A stretch of DNA of 6,314 bases from Candidatus Peribacteraceae bacterium (GTDB lineage: Bacteria; Patescibacteriota; Gracilibacteria; Peribacterales; Peribacteraceae): assembly GCA_028717505.1 (NCBI GenBank), contig JAQUNQ010000063.1, positions 1 through 6,314 on the forward strand. The letters are read 5' to 3'. A program made the translations under genes and the position numbers. Each line of letters starts with the position of its first letter. The first letter of the stretch is position 1. This document shows, one piece after another, positions 1 through 5,030 of the stretch. The notes beneath the pieces are model-generated. The model was not told the origin of the DNA and ran no database searches. It worked only from the letters and a program-made list of their open reading frames with translations.

Positions 1-50
1 CATGCACGCTCAATTTCCTCTCTCTCCCTCCTGAGAGTTTTCGAGCTCCC

Positions 51-1208
51 ATGGCAACAAACATCCCTCCTGAAGAATCACACACCCCTCACACCCCGGA
101 GAAAGGGGAACAGGATGTGACACAACCAGGCACGGTGGCAGAGCGGGAAATGACGCACGCCGCCGCACTCATGGCTTCGTTCATCCGTCCCCCGACGGAG
201 CCGATCGAGCGCAGTCAGGAGCGTCTCGTGGATGAGGTCCTGATTCCCGCACTCGAGCGCGGCCCCCTCGCCGATGCGCAGGTGCTCGTCACGGAAATTG
301 TCGGGGTTCTGGAGCCGGGACTCCCCACTGCCGCCCAAGCACACTCCTGGCATGCACGCGCTAATGACATCGTCGAAAGGACCTCCAACCTTCTCCACGC
401 CATCCAACGCAGCACTGGGGAAGCGCTGGGGGCGGCCAGCGCCTTCGCCATGGCGGAAATCGCCCACCACTGTCCCAAGTACCTCCACATGTACGTGTCA
501 CCCTACTGCAAGAGTCTTGCGGCTGCGCTCGATGCCGAAAACCGACCTCTTGCGGAGAAATGCCGGGAGCTCATCCTCACGGAACTCGGGGGGACGGGCA
601 CCATCGACACCAGGAAGCGCTACGAATCGCTCCTGGAGGGATACTCCATTTCGCGTGCATGTTTTTTCGAAGAATTTTCGAAAGCAGAAGAGGCCATCTT
701 CGCTCCGGGAAGCTTCGTCGCAATCACCGGACAGGTGGAACGGCACTTCCATGACGTCATTCATCACGTACTCAATATTGAGCATCACCAGTACCAGATT
801 GAGTTCTCCACCCCTCAGCCAACAGAGTTACAGACGGAGCCGAATATCCCCAATGCCGGACTCATCGTCGAAGTCCTCTCGGAACTCGTGACGAACGCGC
901 TCAAAGTGATGGAGCAGAAAAAGACAGGATCGAAGCTCCTCGTCACCATCATCCCCCGAAGCAACGGCAGCGTGCAGCTCATGGTGCGCGATGACGGCCC
1001 TGGTATCGGGGAGATGGACCCCAAAAAGCTCTTCGAGCCTCGCATGACCACCACGCAGGGATTCGGTGGAACGGGAATGGGCCTCACCTACCTCCGCGCG
1101 AATCTGAAACAGTACTTCGGAGCTTCCATCCGCGCGGAGAAAAACGAAGAAGACGACCAGCCCGGGATGACGTTTACCTGCGTCATTCCGCCGACACAAA
1201 AGCCTTAG
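51..1208 (+). CDS. Cytosolic histidine-kinase-like (GHKL) ATPase without a canonical H-box
   Basis: This 385-residue protein ends in a well-formed HATPase_c (Bergerat-fold) domain. The N box is ELVTNAL with Asn282 as the expected Mg-ATP ligand, G1 is DDGPGIG at 314-320, the F box is LFEP at 327-330, and G2 is GGTGMGL at 339-345. No membrane segment or signal peptide is visible, so it should be cytosolic. The middle part looks helical, but there is no standard HExxxP phosphoacceptor motif. The nearest candidates are AEIAHHCPKYL (His139/His140), about 143 residues before the N box, and the His-rich HFHDVIHH (232-239), which is too close to it. The first 33 residues are low-complexity and rich in Pro, Thr and Glu. 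No good ribosome site precedes ATG 51, and ATG 150, after a GAGCGGG stretch, is a plausible alternative start. ATPase-type sensor kinase is the best call; a GHKL regulator that does not phosphorylate itself is the alternative. Confidence 0.8.
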   Translation: MATNIPPEESHTPHTPEKGEQDVTQPGTVAEREMTHAAALMASFIRPPTEPIERSQERLVDEVLIPALERGPLADAQVLVTEIVGVLEPGLPTAAQAHSWHARANDIVERTSNLLHAIQRSTGEALGAASAFAMAEIAHHCPKYLHMYVSPYCKSLAAALDAENRPLAEKCRELILTELGGTGTIDTRKRYESLLEGYSISRACFFEEFSKAEEAIFAPGSFVAITGQVERHFHDVIHHVLNIEHHQYQIEFSTPQPTELQTEPNIPNAGLIVEVLSELVTNALKVMEQKKTGSKLLVTIIPRSNGSVQLMVRDDGPGIGEMDPKKLFEPRMTTTQGFGGTGMGLTYLRANLKQYFGASIRAEKNEEDDQPGMTFTCVIPPTQKP

Positions 1209-1212
1209 GAGG
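1207..1212 (+). promoter_or_regulatory. Orphan perfect Shine-Dalgarno-like AGGAGG overlapping the kinase stop codon
   Basis: AGGAGG overlaps the TAG stop of the kinase-like gene, but the serS ATG is 38 nt further on, far beyond normal Shine-Dalgarno spacing. No ATG, GTG or TTG lies 5-12 nt downstream. An in-frame TAA at 1239-1241 prevents serS from starting earlier. It may be chance. Confidence 0.3.
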
Positions 1213-1238
1213 TCTCTGGCTCCGGGGGCAATCTGCGC

Positions 1239-1244
1239 TAAGCT
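1239..1244 (+). promoter_or_regulatory. Candidate -10 element (TAAGCT) for near-leaderless serS
   Basis: TAAGCT, within GCTAAGCT, ends 6 nt before the serS ATG. Transcription normally begins about 7 nt past the -10, which would place the mRNA 5' end at or next to the start codon. The best -35 partner at 17-nt spacing, CTGGCT, is weak. The layout resembles GCTATACT in front of the amidase gene at 5031. It is a prediction from position and similarity only. Confidence 0.4.
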
Positions 1245-1250
1245 GGACGC

Positions 1251-2552
1251 ATGATTGACCTTGATGATTTGCGGGCAAGGCCCGACGCCTACGAGAAAGC
1301 GGCGAACCAGAAGAAGATCGCCGTCTCCATCCCGAAGTTCCTCGCGCTCGATGCCGCGCGACGCGAATCGCAGAAGCGGCTCGATGACATGCGCGCGGAA
1401 AAGAACGCGGTGAGCAAGCGCATGCCCTCCCTGAAGGGCACGGAGAAAGAGACGGCGCTCACGGACATGAAGAAGCTCTCTGAGGAGATCAAGACGAAGG
1501 AGGAGGATCTCGCGAAGACGGAGGAAGTCTGGCGGGAGATGTACCTGCAAATCCCGACCATCCCCCACCCGCGCGTGCCCGTGGGCAATGACGACAAGGG
1601 GAACAAGGAAGTGAAGAAGTGGGGTGACCCCGCGGCCGCGCTCACGGTGAAGAATCCGAAGGACCACGTGACGCTCGGCGAGGCACTCGGCATCCTCGAT
1701 ATCCCGCGCGGGGTGAAGCTCGCCGGAGCACGGAGCTACTTCCTGAAGGGTGACGGTGCGCGCCTGCAGATGGCCGTGATGCGCTTCGCCGTCGACGCGC
1801 TCGTGAAGAAGGGTTGGACGCTCTTCAATCCCCCGCTCATGGCGAACTGGGACTGCCTGATGGGCACGGGGTTCTTCCCGGGCGCCGAGGAGCAGACGTA
1901 CGCGGTGGGACCGCAGGCGAAGCGCGGCGAGAAGATCGAGCCGGACGACCTGTACCTCATCGGCACGTCGGAAGTTTCCGTGTGCAGCTACCACAAGGAC
2001 GAAGTCCTCCCGCTCTCAGCCCTGCCCACGCGCTACTGCGGATACAGTTCCTGCTTCCGCAGGGAGTCCGGCACCTACGGCAAGGACACGAAAGGCCTCT
2101 ACCGTGTCCACCAGTTCGAGAAGGTGGAGCAGGTGGTGCTCTGCGAGGCGAGTGAGGAGAAGGCACTCAAGATGTTCGAGGAGATCCGCACGAATGCGGA
2201 GGAGGTGCTGCAGGCCCTGAAGCTCCCGTACCGCGTGCTGGATATCTGCACGGGGGACATGGGGCGCGGCAAGGTGTACATGCAGGATATCGAGACATGG
2301 ATGCCGAGCAGGAAGGCCTACGGCGAGACACACTCGTGCAGCTACCTCGGCGACTTCCAGGCGCGGCGGCTGAACATCAAGTACGAGGACAAGGACGGCA
2401 AGAAGAAGTTCGTCCACACGCTGAATAACACCTGCATCGCCTCCCCGCGCATCCTGATTCCGCTCTTCGAGATCTATCAGAATGAGGATGGCTCCATCAC
2501 GATCCCGGAGGTGCTACGGGCGTATATGGGAGGACAGGAGAGGATTGGGTAG
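1251..2552 (+). CDS. serS: Serine--tRNA ligase (SerRS)
   Basis: A class II aminoacyl-tRNA synthetase that charges tRNA-Ser (and tRNA-Sec where present) with serine in the cytosol. At 433 residues it has the usual family length. Residues 25-100 are charged and heptad-like and form the antiparallel coiled-coil arm that grips the tRNA long variable arm. The catalytic core follows: the serine-binding loop GTSEV (238-242), motif 2 from CFRRE (268-272) through GKDTKGLYRVHQFEKVE, and motif 3 LNNTCIASPR (391-400) with the class-defining Arg400. The C-terminal IPEVLRAYMGG is typical. LNNT and the STGDMG-like CTGDMG region resemble, from memory, the Thermus thermophilus branch of SerRS more than the E. 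coli branch (LNGSGLAVGR). The loop reads TSE where most bacterial enzymes have TAE. An in-frame TAA at 1239-1241 makes ATG 1251 the first possible ATG. No Shine-Dalgarno lies close to the start. Confidence 0.98.
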   Translation: MIDLDDLRARPDAYEKAANQKKIAVSIPKFLALDAARRESQKRLDDMRAEKNAVSKRMPSLKGTEKETALTDMKKLSEEIKTKEEDLAKTEEVWREMYLQIPTIPHPRVPVGNDDKGNKEVKKWGDPAAALTVKNPKDHVTLGEALGILDIPRGVKLAGARSYFLKGDGARLQMAVMRFAVDALVKKGWTLFNPPLMANWDCLMGTGFFPGAEEQTYAVGPQAKRGEKIEPDDLYLIGTSEVSVCSYHKDEVLPLSALPTRYCGYSSCFRRESGTYGKDTKGLYRVHQFEKVEQVVLCEASEEKALKMFEEIRTNAEEVLQALKLPYRVLDICTGDMGRGKVYMQDIETWMPSRKAYGETHSCSYLGDFQARRLNIKYEDKDGKKKFVHTLNNTCIASPRILIPLFEIYQNEDGSITIPEVLRAYMGGQERIG

Positions 2553-2632
2553 AGATCCGCGTGCGCTTCTTCCCATGTTGCCCTCTGCGGCGCGAGAGTT
2601 CCATGCGTGTTCTTTTTGCCGTATTCCAAGCT

Positions 2633-2679
2633 CAAAAGCTGTTTCCTGTTTCGTTCCGCATTTCCAACGGAAGCTTTTG
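2633..2679. repeat. Inverted repeat CAAAAGCT / AGCTTTTG upstream of the receiver gene
   Basis: CAAAAGCT (2633-2640) and AGCTTTTG (2672-2679) are perfect 8-bp complements separated by 31 nt. A smaller stem, TCCG (2655-2658) with CGGA (2668-2671), can form inside. The 3' arm ends 17 nt before the receiver ATG, so a folded leader would stop just short of the ribosome-binding area. There is no T-run after the stem, which argues against a serS terminator. The rest of the 2553-2696 gap shows no gene and no convincing promoter. Confidence 0.4.
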
Positions 2680-2696
2680 CCAGCGGAACCATCACA

Positions 2697-3113
2697 ATGA
2701 AAACACCCCTCCTACCCCCTACGCCCCACTCTCTCACCCTCGTCGCAGACGACCTCCCGGAGAAGCGCGGCTACCTCGCGGAGCTCGCGAAGGGGGCCCA
2801 CCCGGAGAGCGAGATCATCGAGGCGACCTCGGCGGTGGAGGCGCAGAAGATCATCGACCTTCTCGGAGAAGATCAGATCGATTATGGCGTCATCGACTAC
2901 GATCTGGGGGACGGCAACGGCGGGGAAGTCATCCGTTCGCTCCGGCGGAAGAACCTCCTCGCCTGCATCGTGCTTGCCACGGCCCGCGGCGGCGCCTCCT
3001 TCGAGGAGGAAGCCTCGCCGGATGCCCTCGCGAACGGCGCGAATCGGGCGCTCACCCTCAGCAAACCCGACTTCGAGGGCGAGCTTGCGGACTCCCTGAT
3101 GACGGCAGCATAA
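2697..3113 (+). CDS. Single-domain response-regulator receiver (CheY-like)
   Basis: A 138-residue protein that is essentially one REC domain. After a short Pro-rich lead (1-12), strand 1 ends in LVADD with the acidic-pocket residues Asp18/Asp19. Strand 3 is YGVIDYDLGDGNGGEVI with Asp67 as phosphoacceptor; Gly75 lies eight residues on, as in CheY. The switch Thr95 sits in IVLATA, and the conserved Lys123 lies in SKPDF, before the last helix. Between Thr95 and Lys123 there is a somewhat long acidic loop. No DNA-binding or enzymatic output domain follows, so it probably acts by protein contact or as a phosphorelay shuttle. ATG 2697 is chosen because the domain begins just after it; an upstream GTG at 2607 would add 30 residues outside the domain. 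The kinase-like gene one gene upstream, beyond serS, is the natural candidate partner, which is inference. Confidence 0.85.
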   Translation: MKTPLLPPTPHSLTLVADDLPEKRGYLAELAKGAHPESEIIEATSAVEAQKIIDLLGEDQIDYGVIDYDLGDGNGGEVIRSLRRKNLLACIVLATARGGASFEEEASPDALANGANRALTLSKPDFEGELADSLMTAA

Positions 3114-3158
3114 AACAAGGACATCATCCGAAAGTTTGGCTTGAGTATGGGCTTCCCG

Positions 3159-3177
3159 GACCATTCCTAAAATGGTC
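3159..3177. repeat. Perfect 7-bp dyad: possible operator or weak terminator
   Basis: GACCATT and AATGGTC are perfect complements around a CCTAA loop. The dyad lies 45 nt after the receiver stop and covers the expected -35 position of the promoter for the next gene. As an RNA hairpin it would be followed only by AATTTG, a poor U-tract, so an operator is at least as likely as a terminator. A tiny GGG-CTT-CCC hairpin lies just before it. Confidence 0.45.
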
Positions 3178-3183
3178 AATTTG

Positions 3184-3192
3184 TGGTAATAT
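3184..3192 (+). promoter_or_regulatory. Extended -10 promoter (TGG-TAATAT) for the degenerate P-loop gene
   Basis: TGGTAATAT combines an extended -10 TGn with TAATAT, which matches the sigma-70 hexamer TATAAT at four of six positions. At 17-nt spacing the -35 is TTCCTA (3164-3169), matching only in part, and it lies inside the 3159-3177 dyad. The predicted start near 3199 leaves a leader of about 17 nt before ATG 3216. The local AT richness stands out against the surrounding GC-rich DNA. Confidence 0.5.
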
Positions 3193-3215
3193 ATTCTGAT
3201 ACCCACACCGAACCT

Positions 3216-3608
3216 ATGGTCCTCCTTCTCAGTGGAGCAACGGAAATGGCCCGCGGGCTCATCGTCGATGAGTTCCTCTCAGGGCACCCCGACTGGCGTC
3301 ACCTCGCGCTCGAAGATTTGAAGAACGCGCAGGACGAGGACGATGTGATCGGCATGGGGGAATTCTTCGCGCTCCTCATCGCCTGCGAGTGCGCCAAGGA
3401 GGCGCTTAAGGAGGGATTCAATGTTGTGATCACCTGCCCTTCCGCCCACATGATCGACACGGTGCAGGAGTCCTTCCCGAAGGAGCTCACTTCCGTGTAC
3501 CTCGGCAGGAGCCTGAAGGCCCAGAAAACTTTCGACCACGTCATCGATACGAAGAGCCAGTCTGCGTCCGCCGCCTCGGAGCTCCTGCACTCCATCGTCT
3601 CGGAGTGA
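3216..3608 (+). CDS. Small protein resembling a P-loop kinase with a degenerate Walker A
   Basis: A 130-residue soluble protein that I do not recognise as a named family. It starts with a hydrophobic strand and a turn, MVLLLSGATEMARG, in the place and style of a Walker A loop. Aligned to GxxxxGK[ST], however, the second Gly, the Lys and the Ser/Thr are replaced by Ala12, Arg13 and Gly14. A later strand, GFNVVITCPS, and the ending FDHVIDTKSQSASAASELLHSI recall the Walker B-like strand and last strand-helix of small nucleotide/nucleoside kinases. The lid and motif arginines are not obvious. It is shorter than typical adenylate- or guanylate-kinase-like enzymes (about 180-210 residues). ATG 3216 is preferred; GTG 3183 would add 11 residues but lies upstream of the predicted promoter start. 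The fold assignment is an inference from the pattern of strands; an inactive, binding-only role is possible. Confidence 0.6.
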   Translation: MVLLLSGATEMARGLIVDEFLSGHPDWRHLALEDLKNAQDEDDVIGMGEFFALLIACECAKEALKEGFNVVITCPSAHMIDTVQESFPKELTSVYLGRSLKAQKTFDHVIDTKSQSASAASELLHSIVSE

Positions 3609-3647
3609 GCATCTTTAATTCCCCCGTCCACTTTTGAGCGTCCCCCG

Positions 3648-3750
3648 GGCTGTTCTCCGTACCTTCTCCAGAAAAAGCTGAATATCTGCCGGCAGCGCAT
3701 CAAACATGTTTATCAGCGAGGCTGATCTGTTTATCGTTCACCGGAGAGCC
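3648..3750. other. Non-coding spacer with nested inverted repeats; possible structured RNA or regulatory region
   Basis: The 232-nt gap 3609-3840 holds no convincing gene. Inside it, GGCT (3648-3651) and CTCCG (3655-3659), separated by GTT, can pair with CGGAG-AGCC (3742-3750) to close a region of about 82 nt. Within that lie a perfect 10-bp palindrome CTGCCGGCAG (3686-3695) and a hairpin ATCAGC-GAG-GCTGAT (3712-3726). TGTTTATC occurs at 3707-3714 and 3728-3735, 21 bp apart and so on the same DNA face. A related CTGC-CAC-GCAG follows at 3758-3768. It could be a leader RNA, a small RNA, or protein-binding sites for control of the glycosyltransferase. Pairing was found by eye, and strand and function are unknown. 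Confidence 0.3.
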
Positions 3751-3832
3751 GATATCTCTGCCACGCAGGAAACGGGCATTGCCGTATTTCGCCATGAGCA
3801 CGGTAGTCTATTGAAGAGGAACCTGCGACAAT

Positions 3833-3837
3833 AGGAG
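3833..3837 (+). promoter_or_regulatory. Shine-Dalgarno AGGAG for the glycosyltransferase
   Basis: AGGAG ends 3 nt before ATG 3841, rather close but usable. It is the only clear ribosome-binding site at standard position in the window and supports this start. No strong promoter was found upstream; TTGCCG (3779-3784) with TAGTCT (3804-3809) at 19-nt spacing is the best weak candidate. Confidence 0.6.
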
Positions 3838-3840
3838 ACG

Positions 3841-4944
3841 ATGCGCATTCTCTTTACGCGTTTTCCCCTGGAGAGCCGCTACGGCGGTGCGGAGGTGCAG
3901 ACGCTCTCACTCATGCAGGGACTCCGGTCCCGCGGACATGCCGTCGCCTTCCTTGGCAGCTGCCCGACTCTCCTCGACCTCTGCCGCAAAGAGGGTCTTC
4001 CTGCAGCGGAGCTCTCCATTGGTGTTCCGCCCGTGACGAAGTGGGGAGTGGCTCTCTTCTTTTTGCGGAAGAAGCAAATGGAGCGGAAGCTCGCTGCGGC
4101 GCTTGCGGAGCTCAGTGACCTCAAAGCCATCTGCATGCTGAGCCTCTCCGAGAAGCTCCTCCTCACCCCTCTCGCCCGCGCGCACGGCATCCGCATCCTC
4201 TGGATCGAACACGACGGTGTGGGACGCTGGCTCACGAAGAATCCATGGCTCCCGCGGCTCCGGGAACTCTCGCAGGACGTGACGACGGTCGTCGTCTCGG
4301 ACCTGAGCCGCGATCTCTACCTCGCACTCGGCTGGGACCCGGCACACGTCGTCTCCATCCCGAATGGGATCGATGCCGAGCGACTCGTCCCTACGCCCTA
4401 CGCCCTCTCCCCTACACCACAGAGAACCAACCTCCGCCTCGGCTGCATCGCGCGCCTCACCGAAGACAAGGGCGTGGATGTCCTCATTGATGCCGTGAGT
4501 GATCTCCCTGAAGTCACTCTCACCATCGTCGGCAGGGGAAGGGAAGAGGGCTACCTCCACAAAATCGTCTTCGAGCGCAGGCTCTCGGACCGCGTTTCCT
4601 TCGTGCAGGATATCCCCGATATCGGCACGTTCTACCGTTCGCTTGACCTCTTCGTTCTGCCCTCCCGCACGCACGACCCCTTCGGGCTCGCGGCCGCGGA
4701 GGCGATGCTCCTCGGCATTCCCGCCATCGTGACGGACGCGTGCGGCATCGCGCGGCACGTCGCTGCGGGAAAGGAGGCACTCGTCGTGAGAGCGGATGAT
4801 GCCGGAGCCCTGCGGGATGCCATTCGCTCACTTTTTCCGCGCGAGCAGCGCCTTGCCCTCGGCCATGCCGGGAAGTGTGCCGCGCTGGAGAAGTTCACCC
4901 TCGAAAGAATGACGAACGCATATGAAGCCCTTCTGCGGGGATAA
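3841..4944 (+). CDS. GT-B glycosyltransferase, family GT4-like
   Basis: A 367-residue retaining glycosyltransferase that would move a sugar from a nucleotide-sugar to an envelope or lipid-linked acceptor on the cytoplasmic face of the membrane. The N-terminal Rossmann domain opens with MRILF and a Gly-rich RYGGAE loop (13-18) and includes IEHDGVG. The interdomain junction carries IPNGID (173-178). The C-terminal domain begins with GCIARLTEDKG (201-211), with Arg205 and Lys210 expected to bind the donor diphosphate. The EX7E motif is present as HDPFGLAAAEAM, with Asp279 in place of the first Glu and Glu287 as the second; Asp here is a known variation in GT4 proteins. No membrane helix is visible. 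The donor and acceptor sugars cannot be told from sequence. A heptamer DNA repeat encodes the Pro-rich linker at about 184-193. The secreted amidase gene follows, which fits an envelope role. Confidence 0.93.
   Translation: MRILFTRFPLESRYGGAEVQTLSLMQGLRSRGHAVAFLGSCPTLLDLCRKEGLPAAELSIGVPPVTKWGVALFFLRKKQMERKLAAALAELSDLKAICMLSLSEKLLLTPLARAHGIRILWIEHDGVGRWLTKNPWLPRLRELSQDVTTVVVSDLSRDLYLALGWDPAHVVSIPNGIDAERLVPTPYALSPTPQRTNLRLGCIARLTEDKGVDVLIDAVSDLPEVTLTIVGRGREEGYLHKIVFERRLSDRVSFVQDIPDIGTFYRSLDLFVLPSRTHDPFGLAAAEAMLLGIPAIVTDACGIARHVAAGKEALVVRADDAGALRDAIRSLFPREQRLALGHAGKCAALEKFTLERMTNAYEALLRG
4389..4416. repeat. Imperfect tandem heptamer CCCTACG inside the glycosyltransferase
   Basis: Four heptamers run head to tail: two CCCTACG units, one CCCTCTC and one CCCTACA. 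They encode the Pro/Thr-rich linker PTPYALSPTP between the two Rossmann domains. A single CCCTACG with the same following CCC occurs at 2717-2726 in the N-terminal lead of the receiver gene, where it also encodes PTP. Confidence 0.6.
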
Positions 4945-5010
4945 AAAAGAGGGAGAGGATGAGGATGAGGGATATAGGTAAGCCCTCCTTCCCCTCACCT
5001 CCACCTTCAT
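4945..5010. repeat. Purine-rich then pyrimidine-rich spacer between glycosyltransferase and amidase
   Basis: Right after the glycosyltransferase stop, the top strand is almost all purine to 4971, including a tandem GAGGAT at 4955-4966. It then turns almost all pyrimidine from 4983 to 5010. The halves form an imperfect inverted repeat; the best stem is GAGGG (4967-4971) with CCCTC (4983-4987) around an 11-nt loop. It may act as a terminator or a melting-prone spacer. The purine tract also places GGGAG just before ATGs at 4959 and 4965, which are in frame with the amidase. Confidence 0.4.
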
Positions 5011-5014
5011 CCGC

Positions 5015-5020
5015 TATACT
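5015..5020 (+). promoter_or_regulatory. Candidate -10 element (TATACT) for the amidase gene
   Basis: TATACT, within GCTATACT, matches TATAAT at five of six positions and ends 10 nt before ATG 5031, so the predicted transcript starts about 4 nt before the ATG. No -35 is recognisable in the pyrimidine tract at 17-nt spacing. The layout parallels the hexamer before serS. Confidence 0.5.
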
Positions 5021-5030
5021 CCCCGCCACG

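Noticed and set aside
828..1994. Long 388-codon open frame on the minus strand
   Set aside because: It runs antisense across the kinase-like gene and the front of serS, is rich in Arg, Leu and His as expected of a reversed GC-rich frame, and shows no motif. Both overlapped + genes have clear family signatures.
1251..2552. Possible transfer of serS from a eukaryote or archaeon, suggested by TSE and the LNNT motif 3
   Set aside because: LNNT...PRIL, GDMG and the RVHQFEKVEQ context also fit bacterial SerRS of the Thermus type, so only the TSE substitution remains notable.
2553..2620. Rho-independent terminator after serS, prompted by the CTTTTTG run near 2612-2618
   Set aside because: Only a 4-bp CTCT/AGAG stem lies upstream and it is not adjacent to the T-run; no stable hairpin was found by eye.
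2561..3199. 212-codon + frame overlapping the receiver gene
   Set aside because: It is extremely Arg/Pro/Gly-rich with no domain, while the overlapping frame encodes a clean receiver with all conserved residues.
3203..3608. TGA at 3606-3608 as a sense codon under a UGA-Gly genetic code
   Set aside because: No real gene here has an internal in-frame TGA, and reading through 3608 leads into sequence with no coding character, so the standard code is the simpler reading.
3609..3840. Attachment site, insertion-sequence remnant or CRISPR repeats in the spacer
   Set aside because: There is no transposase fragment, no tRNA, no matching terminal repeats at the edges, and only two copies of TGTTTATC with no regular repeat-spacer pattern.
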